Shown here piece by piece: positions 1 through 8,195 of a stretch of 40,189 nucleotides of DNA. Under the pieces are notes generated by a model. That model did not search any database and was not told where the DNA came from. It saw only the letters and a program-made list of their open reading frames with translations. The stretch is from positions 1-40,189 of the forward strand of contig JABFSE010000024.1 in NCBI GenBank assembly GCA_013140765.1, read 5' to 3'. The translations under genes and the position numbers were made by a program. Every line of letters begins with the position of its first letter. Position 1 is the stretch's first letter. This stretch comes from Sulfuriferula sp. GTDB taxonomy: Bacteria > Pseudomonadota > Gammaproteobacteria > Burkholderiales > Sulfuriferulaceae.

Positions 1-120
1 GCGGTTATCGGCGCGGCGATGCGTAAACTCGTCCACCTTATCTATGGCGTAGTGAAGTCTGGCAAGCCATTTGATGCTAATTTCGCTAATAAGGGGCTTG
101 CTATTCAAGACGGTATCTGA
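1..120 (+). CDS. IS110-family transposase, C-terminal fragment cut by window start
   Basis: An open frame enters from the left edge and stops with TGA at 118-120, giving the last 39 residues of a protein. The tail reads AVIGAAMRKLVHLIYGV, then KSGKPFDANF, and ends QDGI. I recognise this from memory as the C-terminal end of IS110/IS116/IS902-type transposases (DEDD recombinases that move a circular intermediate without classical terminal repeats). The last part of that fold (transposase_20, with the helix-hairpin-helix and serine region) would lie mostly outside the window, so the catalytic residues cannot be checked and I cannot tell an intact element from a remnant. The downstream gene thiO begins only 166 bp later. 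Confidence 0.75.
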   Translation, partial: AVIGAAMRKLVHLIYGVVKSGKPFDANFANKGLAIQDGI

Positions 121-286
121 CCCCGTTGTACGTTGTATATCCGTTGTATCCAGCTAAATAAATACCATCTCACAGACTAAGTTTTTAAGTAAGTTATCGA
201 CCCAGCATCACATTGGTGGGTGGATATATTATAATCAGCGGTTGGTGCTATAAATTAGCGAATCAAAATTAACCAGTATTAGCATA
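121..286. other. AT-rich gap between transposase tail and thiO
   Basis: No gene is visible here. Just after the transposase stop, the heptamer CGTTGTA occurs three times, at 124-130, 131-137 and 142-148. A TATAAT hexamer at 230-235 could be the -10 element for thiO, but no good -35 lies 16-18 bp upstream. The right end of the IS110-family element should fall somewhere in this stretch. In the IS1111 subgroup the guide (bridge or seeker) RNA is encoded on this side, but I cannot assign the subgroup from 39 residues. Confidence 0.4.
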
Positions 287-1318
287 TTGCATTCCCACAC
301 TCTCATCATCGGCGGCGGTATTATTGGCTTGGCAACGGCTTTGCGTTTACGCACGGCTGGGGTGCAGGTGACGGTATTGGAACGGGGTGTCTGCGGGGCG
401 GAATCATCTTGGGCAGGCGGCGGGATATTGTCACCGCTGATGCCTTGGCAATACGCGCCTGAGGTGAGTGATTTATGTAACGCGGGGATAGTGCTGTATG
501 CAAGTTGGGCGCAACAAATCCATGCGCTGAGCGGTATTGACCCTGAATACTGGGTGAGTGGGATGCGGGTGTTGCCGCCGCTAGATTTAGCAACGGCGCA
601 GGCTTGGTGTGATACGCATGGCTGGCGTTATACGCTGGATGCAGGTGGATTGTACTTGCCCGACGTGGCGCAAGTGCGTAATCCGAGATTGGTGAAATCC
701 CTGCGTGCGGCAGTGCTTGCGTCTGGCGTGCGGCTTGTTGAGCATACTGCTGTGATTGATTTTCAAGTAAAAAATCAGCGTATTGCCAGTGTGGGCACAA
801 CTCAAGGTGCGTTTATAGCAGATACATTCGTTACTTGCGCAGGTGCCTGGAGCCAAGCTATGTTGGATTTTGCGCCGCCACTAAAAACCATCAAGCCCAT
901 GCGCGGGCAAATGTTGCTATTCAAAGCTTCTGTGGGTTTGTTACCCACCGTGCTTTACCAGCAAGGCGTTTACTTAATCCCACGGTTGGATGGGCATATT
1001 TTGGTAGGTAGCACCGTGGAAGATGTGGGGTTTGATAAATCCACTGACATTGCCACCCGTGACCAGCTCATGCAAGCCGCGTATAGATTGCTGCCCGCAC
1101 TCCAGCAAGCTGAATTTATTCAGCATTGGAGCGGCCTGCGACCTGGTTCGCCTGACAACATCCCAACTATCGCACCCCATCCACACATCACTAATTTATA
1201 TGCTAATGCTGGGCACTTTCGTTACGGTGTAACGATGGCACCGATTAGCGCAAATTTAATCAGCGAAATGATAACGGGACAACCGACCAGTATAGACGTA
1301 ACTGCATATCGCTGGTAA
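287..1318 (+). CDS. thiO: Glycine oxidase ThiO (FAD-dependent)
   Basis: An FAD-dependent amine oxidase of the DAO/GlyOX fold, 343 aa. In thiamine synthesis ThiO oxidises glycine to dehydroglycine for the thiazole ring. The N-terminus has the Rossmann dinucleotide motif GGGIIG at residues 9-14, followed by ERG at the end of the second strand. The ThiO-typical SSWAGGGILSP lies at 40-50, and a C-terminal GLRPGSPDNIP and NAGHFRYG segment closes the FAD site. No in-frame ATG precedes the Rossmann motif, so translation must start at TTG 287. I see no convincing Shine-Dalgarno sequence. The gene stands alone, with no thiS or thiG nearby. It converges on yceF across a palindromic repeat. Another D-amino-acid-oxidase family activity is possible. 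Confidence 0.85.
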   Translation: MHSHTLIIGGGIIGLATALRLRTAGVQVTVLERGVCGAESSWAGGGILSPLMPWQYAPEVSDLCNAGIVLYASWAQQIHALSGIDPEYWVSGMRVLPPLDLATAQAWCDTHGWRYTLDAGGLYLPDVAQVRNPRLVKSLRAAVLASGVRLVEHTAVIDFQVKNQRIASVGTTQGAFIADTFVTCAGAWSQAMLDFAPPLKTIKPMRGQMLLFKASVGLLPTVLYQQGVYLIPRLDGHILVGSTVEDVGFDKSTDIATRDQLMQAAYRLLPALQQAEFIQHWSGLRPGSPDNIPTIAPHPHITNLYANAGHFRYGVTMAPISANLISEMITGQPTSIDVTAYRW

Positions 1319-1355
1319 AGCTGAGTTCATCAAAAAATGTCCCTATTTGTTGTTT

Positions 1356-1417
1356 AGGGTCAGTTCTAACATTGCTATATTTGACTGGAATAATGTAGTA
1401 ATGTTAGAACTGACCCC
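1356..1417. repeat. Palindromic repeat, copy 1 (25-nt arms, 12-nt loop)
   Basis: The left arm at 1356-1380 and right arm at 1393-1417 are inverted copies around a 12-nt spacer. The core GGGTCAGTTCTAACATT is perfectly matched. Of the three differences, two would be G-U pairs in RNA and one is the outermost base. It sits in the convergent thiO/yceF gap, 38 nt past the thiO stop. A run of six T follows 13 nt beyond the right arm, so this is not a canonical intrinsic terminator, although it could still stop transcripts. Related copies lie near 18.6, 26.0 and 27.0 kb. Confidence 0.9.
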
Positions 1418-1430
1418 AATAAAATAAGTA

Positions 1431-1448
1431 TTTTTTATCCACGAAAAG
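1431..1448 (+). repeat. 18-bp dispersed repeat, first copy
   Basis: TTTTTTATCCACGAAAAG is identical to 26872-26889. Both copies lie beside a copy of the palindromic repeat and at a convergent gene junction. This copy ends three bases before the yceF stop codon complement. Confidence 0.8.
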
Positions 1449-1451
1449 GTT

Positions 1452-2045
1452 TCACAGTAATATGTCCCAACCTTCATTCATGAGCATTTGGGTGAGGGCG
1501 ATGAGGGGGAGTCCTATGAGGGCGTTAGGGTCTGTGCCTTCCATTTTTTCCATGATGGCGATGCCCATAGCTTCGGATTTGGCACTACCTGCGCATTGGT
1601 AGGGTTGCTCTTTGTGTAGGTAGCTGTGTATTTGTTCGTCGCTGAGGTGGCGGATGGTGACGCTGGTGGGGACGATTTGGGATTGTAGTTTGCCTGTTGC
1701 GCTGTTGTATAAGCTGACGGCAGTGTGGAAAATTATGCAGTTACCGCGCATAGTTTGCAGTTGTTTGACGGCGTTTTCGTGATTGCCTGGCTTGCCGATG
1801 TGGCTACCATTTAAGGTGGCAACTTGGTCTGATCCTATGATGAGTGCGCTGGGGAAGTCTAGGGCGACGGCTTTTGCTTTGAGCTCGGCTAAACGTAATG
1901 AGGTGCAAGCTGGGGTTTCGTCTAGCAGTGGCGTTTCATCAACTTTGGGGTTGGCGACGGTAAACGCAACTTGCAACTTCTGCAGCAACGCCCGTCGATA
2001 GGGCGAGGTGGAGGCGAGTACAAGTTGCGGTTGGGTGGTGTGCAA
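1452..2045 (-). CDS. yceF: Maf-family nucleotide pyrophosphatase, YceF type
   Basis: 197 aa, the usual length for Maf proteins, which hydrolyse non-canonical nucleoside triphosphates to the monophosphate and pyrophosphate. The N-terminal ASTSPYRRALL (11-21) is the substrate loop, DETP (36-39) and SDQVA (72-76) carry acidic active-site residues with Asp73 as the likely general base, and GK lies at 83-84. The sequence matches the YceF branch (7-methyl-GTP pyrophosphatase) better than the dTTP/UTP branch (YhdE), though this is from memory. It follows pycB by 5 bp, so it is probably the last gene of the pycA-pycB-yceF transcript. In E. coli yceF diverges directly from yceD. Here the two are separated by the pyc genes. 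Confidence 0.88.
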   Translation of the reverse strand: MHTTQPQLVLASTSPYRRALLQKLQVAFTVANPKVDETPLLDETPACTSLRLAELKAKAVALDFPSALIIGSDQVATLNGSHIGKPGNHENAVKQLQTMRGNCIIFHTAVSLYNSATGKLQSQIVPTSVTIRHLSDEQIHSYLHKEQPYQCAGSAKSEAMGIAIMEKMEGTDPNALIGLPLIALTQMLMNEGWDILL

Positions 2046-2050
2046 ATGCT

Positions 2051-3898
2051 TTACTCGGGTTGGATTTCGAGTAGCACTTGGTCTGGTGTGACTGCGTCGC
2101 CTTTGACGACGAATAAGTTAATCACTGTGCCTGAAATGGAGGCTTGGATTTCGTTTTCCATTTTCATGGCTTCGATGACTAATACTGCCTGACCAGCGGT
2201 GACTTTTTGCCCTGTGCTGACGAGTACGTCAACGATGTTGCCAGGCATAGCAGTGGTAACGTGACCTGCATGGGTGGGGCGTGGGCGACCTGTAGTGCTG
2301 GTTTTTTGTGTCGATTTAGCCTTGCTTGTGCTACCGTTAGCACTGATTTCGACTTCGTTGAGGGCTTCGACAAAGACTTCTTCGGTGACACCATCGACAG
2401 ATACGTAGTAAGGGCGATCTGTTTGTGAGCCGTGTCCTGTGCCTGTGAGGCGGATGTGGTAGGTTTCACCATGCAAGGTCACGCGGAATTCATCGGCGGC
2501 GAGTCGTGTGCAGTCGCTCGCTGCTTTGGCTTCAATAGGTAGTAAGGTTTCAGGTGTGAGGGTGTGGGCGTTGCGTTCTTGTAAGAAGGTGCGACCTAGG
2601 TCTGGGAACATGGCGTAGGTGAGCGTGTCTTCTTCAGAGTGTGCGACGTCTTCGATTTCAGCACGCAGTTTGTCCATTTCGTCGGCAATTAAATCAGCTG
2701 GGCGGCAGGTGATGACTTCTTGATCAGCAATTGCCATGCCGCGTACAGCGGCGTTGATAGCCCCTGGTGCTTGGCCATAACGGCCTTGCATGTAGAGTTT
2801 GACTTCGTTGGTAATGGTTTTGTAGCGACCGCCTGTGAGTACGTTAATCACGGCTTGGCTGCCTACGATTTGTGAAGTAGGGGTGACTAACGGTGGGTAG
2901 CCTAAGTCTTCACGGACGCGAGGGATTTCTGCCAGCACTTCGTCCATGCGATCTAATGCGCCTTGGTCTTTAAGCTGGTTAGACAAGTTGGAAATCATGC
3001 CGCCTGGTACTTGGCTAATGAGTACGCGAGGGTCAACTTTGGTGAATTTGCTTTCAAATTGCCAGTAGAGTTTACGGATTTCGCGGAAATAGGCGGCGAT
3101 TTCTTCTAAATCGTCGAGTTTAATGCCTGTGTCGTATTGTGTGCCTGCCAATGCGGCAACCATGCTTTCGGTGGTTGGGTGGCTAGCACCTTCAGCAAAA
3201 GCGGAGATGCAGGTGTCGATAATCGTTGCGCCAGCTTCTATGGATTTGAGCTGTGTCATGCTCGCCAAGCCTGATGTGGCGTGGCTGTGGGTGTGTACGG
3301 GCAAACCTGTGGCAGCCCGGATGGCAGTGACTAATTCAAATGCGGCATTGGGTGTGAGCAAGCCTGCCATGTCTTTGATGGCGATGGTGTCACAACCGAA
3401 ATTTGCCAAGCCTTTTGCTAATTCTACAAAGTGGGGGATATTGTGGACAGGGCTGGTGGTGTAGGAGATTGCGCCTTCTGCCATTTTGCCTGATTTTTTG
3501 ACGGCTTCGATAGATACGCGCATGTTGCGTAAGTCGTTCATGGCATCGAATACGCGGAATACGTCCACGCCGTTATCGGCTGATTTTTGCACGAAAGCAC
3601 GCACTACGTCATCGGCATAGTGACGATAACCTAGTAAATTTTGCCCACGCAATAGCATTTGTATGGGCGTGTTAGGTAGGGCTTTGCGTAGTTTGGTGAG
3701 ACGCTCCCATGGGTCTTCTTTGAGGAAACGCACGCAAGCATCGAAGGTCGCGCCGCCCCATGCTTCTAGCGACCAAAAGCCGATGTTGTCGAGCTTAGCG
3801 CAGATAGGGAGCATATGCTCAGTACGCATACGCGTTGCTATTAAAGATTGATGGCCGTCACGGAGGACAAGATCGGTGATAAATACTTTATTAGTCAT
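2051..3898 (-). CDS. pycB: Pyruvate carboxylase subunit B (carboxyltransferase plus biotin carrier)
   Basis: 615 aa. The N-terminal half is a DRE-TIM-type carboxyltransferase barrel starting near LRDGHQS (residues 12-18), which supplies metal ligands, with HTHSHATSG further along. A conserved PYC/OadA domain follows. A linker rich in Ser, Thr and Lys leads into a C-terminal biotinyl domain with EAMKME, where Lys579 is the predicted biotinylation site. It transfers CO2 from carboxybiotin to pyruvate, making oxaloacetate for anaplerosis. The protein also resembles the alpha subunit of oxaloacetate decarboxylase. The biotin carboxylase gene immediately upstream and the absence of membrane beta or gamma subunits favour pyruvate carboxylase. 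ATG start at 3898, with a 41-bp gap to pycA. Confidence 0.87.
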   Translation of the reverse strand: MTNKVFITDLVLRDGHQSLIATRMRTEHMLPICAKLDNIGFWSLEAWGGATFDACVRFLKEDPWERLTKLRKALPNTPIQMLLRGQNLLGYRHYADDVVRAFVQKSADNGVDVFRVFDAMNDLRNMRVSIEAVKKSGKMAEGAISYTTSPVHNIPHFVELAKGLANFGCDTIAIKDMAGLLTPNAAFELVTAIRAATGLPVHTHSHATSGLASMTQLKSIEAGATIIDTCISAFAEGASHPTTESMVAALAGTQYDTGIKLDDLEEIAAYFREIRKLYWQFESKFTKVDPRVLISQVPGGMISNLSNQLKDQGALDRMDEVLAEIPRVREDLGYPPLVTPTSQIVGSQAVINVLTGGRYKTITNEVKLYMQGRYGQAPGAINAAVRGMAIADQEVITCRPADLIADEMDKLRAEIEDVAHSEEDTLTYAMFPDLGRTFLQERNAHTLTPETLLPIEAKAASDCTRLAADEFRVTLHGETYHIRLTGTGHGSQTDRPYYVSVDGVTEEVFVEALNEVEISANGSTSKAKSTQKTSTTGRPRPTHAGHVTTAMPGNIVDVLVSTGQKVTAGQAVLVIEAMKMENEIQASISGTVINLFVVKGDAVTPDQVLLEIQPE

Positions 3899-3939
3899 GA
3901 TGTGCGCAATCTTTAGAGTATAAGTAAATTATGGATAAA

Positions 3940-5358
3940 TTATAAACCATTATGAGCCGCAATCGCAGCGGCAATCGCAGCGGCAAGCATTTCGGGTGGC
4001 TGTCCTGCATCGTAGTTGATCAGCTCTGGGTGCATATCGACGAATGAGGTGTTGAATTCGCCACTGCGAAAATCTTCGTTACCCAGTATGGCCAGATAGT
4101 AAGGTATGGTGGTTTTTACGCCAAATACGACCATGTCATTCAAAGCGCGACGACCGCGTGCAATGGCACTTTCCCAAGATAGATTCCATACCGTGAGCTT
4201 GGCACACATGGAGTCATAATAGGGTGGGATGACGTAGCCGCTATAGATAGCCGCGTCGGTACGCACGCCAGGGCCGCCAGGTGCATAGTAACGGGTGATG
4301 CGGCCGAAGCTAGGCAGAAATTGGTTTTTAGGGTCTTCTGCGTTAATGCGAAATTCTATCGCATAGCCGCGATGGTGGATGTCTTCTTGTTTGTATTGCA
4401 ATGGTAAACCGCTGGCAACGCGAATTTGCTCTTGCACAATATCAACGCCTGTAATGGTTTCGGTGATAGTGTGTTCAACTTGCAGACGGGTATTCATTTC
4501 CATGAAGTAAAATTGGTTTTCTTCATCGAGTAAAAATTCTACCGTGCCTGCGTTTTCATAGCCTACTGCTTTTGCCGCTTGCACTGCGAGCTTGCCTATA
4601 TATTGACGTTGCGCTTCGGTGAGTTGTGGCGATGGCGCGATTTCGATTAGTTTTTGATTGCGGCGTTGTATTGAACAATCACGCTCAAATAAGTGGATGG
4701 CATTACCAAAGCTGTCCGCTAATACTTGAACTTCTATGTGTTTAGGATTGACGACGCATTTTTCCATGAACACTTCGGGTTTGCCGAAGGCTTTGCTGGC
4801 CTCGGAGACGACGCGGTCGTAGTTTTTAAGCAGTTCGGCTTCAGAGTCGCAACGACGTATGCCGCGCCCACCACCGCCGTTGGTGGCTTTGAGCATGACG
4901 GGGTAGCCTATGCTATTGCCTAGTTGGCGTGCTTCTTCTACGTCGGCTAGGTTGTGGTCGCTACCTGGAATCACGGGGATGCCTGCTTTAATCATGGCTT
5001 TGCGTGCTTGGATTTTGTCACCCATCATGGTGATAACGTCGGCATTAGGACCGATAAAGCGGATGCCGCGACGGGCGCAAATTTCTGCTAAGGCAGGGTT
5101 CTCAGATAAGAAGCCATAACCAGGGTGTAGCGCGTCACAACCGCTGGCAACGGCTAGGTTGACTATATTATGCGCGTTCAAATAACCTTGTACGGGATCG
5201 GAGCCAATGTTGTATGATTCGTCAGCTTTTTTAACGTGTAGCGCATGGCGATCGGCATCGGCGTAAATGGCAACTGAGGTAATGTCCAATTCGGAGCAGG
5301 CGCGTACTATGCGCACTGCAATTTCGCCTCGATTGGCTATAAGTATCTTCTTAATCAC
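3940..5358 (-). CDS. pycA: Pyruvate carboxylase subunit A (biotin carboxylase)
   Basis: 472 aa, ATP-grasp biotin carboxylase. It carboxylates the biotin on PycB using ATP and bicarbonate. Visible elements are the N-terminal KILIANRGEIA, HPGYGFLSEN (78-87), MMGDK (111-115), the glycine-rich ATP loop GGGGRGIRR (161-169), EKCVVNPKHIEVQ, and the catalytic FMEMNTRLQVEH segment. It is closely related to AccC of acetyl-CoA carboxylase and could be mis-called as such. The partner gene pycB directly downstream is the reason for the assignment. The start is GTG at 5358, because the conserved N-terminus begins there. AAGG lies about 10 nt upstream, and a TATAAT hexamer on the minus strand (5395-5400) gives a plausible promoter with a short leader. 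Confidence 0.87.
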   Translation of the reverse strand: MIKKILIANRGEIAVRIVRACSELDITSVAIYADADRHALHVKKADESYNIGSDPVQGYLNAHNIVNLAVASGCDALHPGYGFLSENPALAEICARRGIRFIGPNADVITMMGDKIQARKAMIKAGIPVIPGSDHNLADVEEARQLGNSIGYPVMLKATNGGGGRGIRRCDSEAELLKNYDRVVSEASKAFGKPEVFMEKCVVNPKHIEVQVLADSFGNAIHLFERDCSIQRRNQKLIEIAPSPQLTEAQRQYIGKLAVQAAKAVGYENAGTVEFLLDEENQFYFMEMNTRLQVEHTITETITGVDIVQEQIRVASGLPLQYKQEDIHHRGYAIEFRINAEDPKNQFLPSFGRITRYYAPGGPGVRTDAAIYSGYVIPPYYDSMCAKLTVWNLSWESAIARGRRALNDMVVFGVKTTIPYYLAILGNEDFRSGEFNTSFVDMHPELINYDAGQPPEMLAAAIAAAIAAHNGL

Positions 5359-5375
5359 GCGTGTTAGCCTTTATT

Positions 5376-5404
5376 TTGACAATGCAATGAGAAAATTATA
5401 TCAT
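5376..5404. promoter_or_regulatory. Overlapping divergent promoters, yceD (+) and pycA (-)
   Basis: On the plus strand TTGACA (5376-5381) is followed after 17 bp by TATCAT (5399-5404), a near-consensus sigma-70 promoter pointing at yceD. On the minus strand a perfect TATAAT lies at 5395-5400, pointing at pycA, with only a weak -35. The two -10 elements overlap, so the polymerases should compete. With the plus-strand promoter, the start site would fall about 3 nt before the chosen yceD ATG, giving a nearly leaderless transcript. Confidence 0.5.
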
Positions 5405-5413
5405 GAGCGGCTT

Positions 5414-5908
5414 ATGTCGGAACAAGTTGCCATAAATAGTCTTGCCTTTGCGCAGGATCACAGTGTTTTATCAGGAGCCGTGCACGTGGATAGCTTGCCA
5501 CGTCTAGCGGCAGCGTTGATGGCGGGTGATGTTAATTTGAATTATATTATCGAGGGCGGTGTTGCAGTGCGCCCTTATTTGCGACTCAAATTAACCGCTG
5601 ATTTGCCATTGTTATGTCATCGTTGTGCGCAGATTTTTAAGTGGCATCTGGATACAGAATGCCAAGTTTGGTTAGCGCAAAACGAAGCAGAATTAGACGT
5701 GTGGGATAAAGTAGCAGACGGATTAGCCGATGCGATGTTAGCAGAGGATAAATTCGATTGGCAGGCTTGGTTGGAGGAAGAGGTGTTGTTGGCTTTGCCA
5801 GTATCGCCAGTTCACCCAGACGATGGATGTTTAGCTACGGCTGAACAAGGGAAAAGCGAGCGACCAAACCCATTTGCGGTATTGGCAACATTGAAACGGC
5901 AACATTAA
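5414..5908 (+). CDS. yceD: YceD family protein (DUF177), large-subunit rRNA accumulation factor
   Basis: 164 aa from ATG 5414, preceded by GAGCGG. An in-frame ATG at 5387 would add nine residues. The family is linked to 23S rRNA accumulation and nearly always sits beside rpmF. The protein has the typical metal-binding-like CHRC (after residue 60), an acidic middle, [14 protein letters not shown], and the C-terminal [13 protein letters not shown] signature. One conserved Cys follows in DDGC. rpmF begins 20 bp downstream. The frame is open upstream of 5387, into antisense pycA, but that part is not expected to be translated. Confidence 0.85.
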   Translation: MSEQVAINSLAFAQDHSVLSGAVHVDSLPRLAAALMAGDVNLNYIIEGGVAVRPYLRLKLTADLPLLCHRCAQIFKWHLDTECQVWLAQNEAELDVWDKVADGLADAMLAEDKFDWQAWLEEEVLLALPVSPVHPDDGCLATAEQGKSERPNPFAVLATLKRQH

Positions 5909-5928
5909 ATTTTTATTGGAGTACTAAC

Positions 5929-6108
5929 ATGGCTGTTCAACAGAACAAAAAATCACCGTCTAAACGTGGTATGCACCGCGCACATGACTTCTTGACCGCA
6001 CCTTCATTGGCTGTTGAGCCAACGACAGGTGAAGTCCACTTGCGTCACCATATCAGCCCTAACGGTTTTTACCGTGGTCGTAAGGTTGTTGCAACCAAAG
6101 GCGACTAA
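5929..6108 (+). CDS. rpmF: 50S ribosomal protein L32
   Basis: A short gene of 59 codons, read directly from the DNA. It begins [20 protein letters not shown], continues with [20 protein letters not shown], and ends [12 protein letters not shown]32 is a basic protein of the large subunit near the peptidyl-transferase region. The zinc-binding cysteines seen in some bacterial L32 proteins are absent, which is the usual proteobacterial form. TTGGAGT at 5916-5922 is the ribosome-binding site. The sequence style resembles betaproteobacterial L32 more than that of E. coli. It is followed by a hairpin with a T-rich tail. Confidence 0.97.
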   Translation: MAVQQNKKSPSKRGMHRAHDFLTAPSLAVEPTTGEVHLRHHISPNGFYRGRKVVATKGD

Positions 6109-6136
6109 AATCGCGTTTATGGTGGCTTGACCTTCT

Positions 6137-6170
6137 ATGCCGCAAGTGTACGCTTGCGGCATTTTGTTTT
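6137..6170 (+). terminator. Hairpin with T-rich tail after rpmF
   Basis: A 10-bp perfect stem (6137-6146 with 6153-6162, ATGCCGCAAG) and a 6-nt loop are followed by TTTGTTTT. It looks like an intrinsic terminator or attenuator that would lower transcription into plsX relative to rpmF. Confidence 0.75.
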
Positions 6171-6210
6171 GGTAGTGGCTTTTGCTGAGCGGTGTTTAAT
6201 CAGGTTAAAA

Positions 6211-7233
6211 ATGACTAAAAATATAACGGTGGCGATAGATGCGATGGGGGGCGATCACGGCGTGAAAGTGACCGTTGCCGCCGCCATTAAGTGCTTGGCG
6301 CGTGACCCTGATTTGCATGTCATTCTTGTTGGCGTTGAGGATGTGGTGCGCACTCAACTACGCACTTTGCGTGGCATAGAAGATGCGCGTTTACGCATTC
6401 ATCATGCCAGTGAAGTGGTCGGTATGGATGAATCGCCTGCGTTGGCGATGCGCAATAAAAAAGATTCCTCCATGCGTGTTGCTATCAATTTAGTGAAGTC
6501 GGGCGAGGCGGATGCGTGTGTGTCTGCGGGCAATACAGGGGCGTTGATGGCAACGGCGCGGTTTGTGCTGAAAATGTTGCCAGGTATAGAACGCCCCGCG
6601 ATTGCCAGCGAGTTACCTACGATTAAAGGTCGTACCTTTGTGCTCGATTTGGGGGCGAATGTGGATTGTACGCCTGAGCATTTATTGCAATTTGGTATCA
6701 TGGGCGCGATGTTGGTGTCCGCCTTGGAACGGCGTGACGCGCCTAGTGTGGGCTTGCTCAATATCGGCGAAGAAGAAATCAAGGGTAATGAAATTGTTAA
6801 GCAGGCGGCTGAACTGTTACGTCATAGCGGCTTGAATTTCTACGGTAATATCGAAGGCGACGATATTTATAAAGGCACGACCGATGTGGTCGTGTGCGAT
6901 GGTTTTGTCGGCAATGTGGCGTTAAAAACGTCAGAAGGGCTGGCTAAAATGATTTCTACCATGTTGCGAGAAGAGTTTAATCGCAATATATTGACCAAGC
7001 TGGCTGGGCTAGTTGCACTGCCAGTGTTGAAAGCATTCAAAAAACGCGTGGACCCGCGTCGTTATAATGGTGCGACGTTATTGGGCTTGCGCGGTGTGGT
7101 GGTAAAAAGTCACGGCGGTGCTGATAGATATGCGTTTGAGCACGCCATTCGGCAAGCTGCGCGTGAAGTGAAAAATAATGTGCAACAAAGAATTACTGAA
7201 AAAATGGCCGTATTGCATAAGGATGTCGCATAG
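6211..7233 (+). CDS. plsX: Phosphate acyltransferase PlsX
   Basis: 340 aa from ATG 6211. The frame stays open upstream, but the family's N-terminus ([13 protein letters not shown]) fixes this start. PlsX converts acyl-ACP to acyl-phosphate for phospholipid synthesis at the membrane. The glycine-rich AMGGDHG near residues 10-16 and later [25 protein letters not shown] and [11 protein letters not shown] segments are typical. The stop codon abuts the fabH start codon, so the two are translated from one message. The plsX-fabHDG-acpP-fabF order is the classic fatty-acid cluster. Confidence 0.95.
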   Translation: MTKNITVAIDAMGGDHGVKVTVAAAIKCLARDPDLHVILVGVEDVVRTQLRTLRGIEDARLRIHHASEVVGMDESPALAMRNKKDSSMRVAINLVKSGEADACVSAGNTGALMATARFVLKMLPGIERPAIASELPTIKGRTFVLDLGANVDCTPEHLLQFGIMGAMLVSALERRDAPSVGLLNIGEEEIKGNEIVKQAAELLRHSGLNFYGNIEGDDIYKGTTDVVVCDGFVGNVALKTSEGLAKMISTMLREEFNRNILTKLAGLVALPVLKAFKKRVDPRRYNGATLLGLRGVVVKSHGGADRYAFEHAIRQAAREVKNNVQQRITEKMAVLHKDVA

Positions 7234-8193
7234 ATGTACGCAAAAATAGTAGGAACAGGCAGTTATCTGCCCGAACGGATTATGTCCAACGAGGAGCTCG
7301 CCGCGACGGTCGATACCAGCGACGAATGGATTACTGAGCGCACGGGCATACGTCAGCGGCACTTGGCGGCGGATGGTCAAACGACTAGCGATTTAGCGAC
7401 CATGGCGGCGCGTCAAGCAGTGGCGGCGGCGGGCATTACGGCGAATGATATAGATTTAATTATTATTGCCACCACGACACCTGATTTGGTGTTTCCTAGT
7501 ACGGCGTGTTTAGTGCAGGCTAAATTAGACATAACCAATGGTTGCCCTGCATTTGATGTGCAGGCGGTGTGTAGTGGCTTTGTTTATGCGATGTCGATAG
7601 CGGATAACTTTATTCGCGCAGGGCAAGCGCGTTGTGCGTTGGTGATAGGCGCAGAAACACTCTCGCGCATTACCGATTGGACCGACAGAAGCAATTGTAT
7701 TTTATGGGGTGACGGCGCAGGTGCGGTGATTTTAACGGCGACGGAAACGCCAGGTATTATCGCGACACATTTACATGCAGATGGTCGTCATAAAAATTTG
7801 CTATGCGTCAATGGCGGCGTGTCTGCTGGCGTTGATGGCGCATATAAAATGCAAATGGAAGGCAATGCCGTATTCCGCGTGGCAGTTAAAACGCTGGATG
7901 CCATTGTCGATGAAACCTTGGCCGCGAATGGTTTGCAAAAATCAGACGTGACCTGGCTAGTACCGCATCAAGCTAATATCCGCATTATTCAGGCAACTGC
8001 GAAAAAACTGGGTATGAGTATGGATAATGTGGTGGTTACCGTTGATAAACATGCCAATACGTCAGCCGCCTCAGTGCCGCTGGCGTTAGATACGGCGGTG
8101 CGTGATGGGCGTATTAAAACGGGCGATATTGTGCTTATGGAAGCCTTTGGCGGCGGCTTTACTTGGGGTTCTGTGTTAGTGAAATGGGCGTAA
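7234..8193 (+). CDS. fabH: Beta-ketoacyl-ACP synthase III
   Basis: 319 aa. FabH condenses acetyl-CoA with malonyl-ACP to start fatty-acid chains. The catalytic triad is complete: Cys113 in AVCSGF, His245 in VPHQANIRI, and Asn275 in [10 protein letters not shown]. The C-terminal [13 protein letters not shown] is standard. ATG directly follows the plsX stop, and AAGGA lies 10 nt upstream inside plsX. Two bases separate the fabH stop from the fabD start. Confidence 0.96.
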   Translation: MYAKIVGTGSYLPERIMSNEELAATVDTSDEWITERTGIRQRHLAADGQTTSDLATMAARQAVAAAGITANDIDLIIIATTTPDLVFPSTACLVQAKLDITNGCPAFDVQAVCSGFVYAMSIADNFIRAGQARCALVIGAETLSRITDWTDRSNCILWGDGAGAVILTATETPGIIATHLHADGRHKNLLCVNGGVSAGVDGAYKMQMEGNAVFRVAVKTLDAIVDETLAANGLQKSDVTWLVPHQANIRIIQATAKKLGMSMDNVVVTVDKHANTSAASVPLALDTAVRDGRIKTGDIVLMEAFGGGFTWGSVLVKWA

Positions 8194-8195
8194 AT

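Noticed and set aside
321-800. Open frame of 159 codons on the minus strand inside thiO
   Set aside because: It lies wholly antisense to a well-supported FAD enzyme, has no recognisable domain and no ribosome-binding site. The same applies to the other long antisense frames across the window.
1356-1417. Palindromic repeat as an ordinary intrinsic terminator for thiO and yceF
   Set aside because: The T-run starts 13 nt after the stem on one strand and is absent on the other. The same core recurs at non-terminator positions. Terminator activity is possible but does not explain the family.
2051-3898. Oxaloacetate decarboxylase alpha subunit
   Set aside because: The sequence fits OadA, but no beta or gamma membrane subunit is near and a biotin carboxylase gene is directly upstream, which fits two-subunit pyruvate carboxylase.
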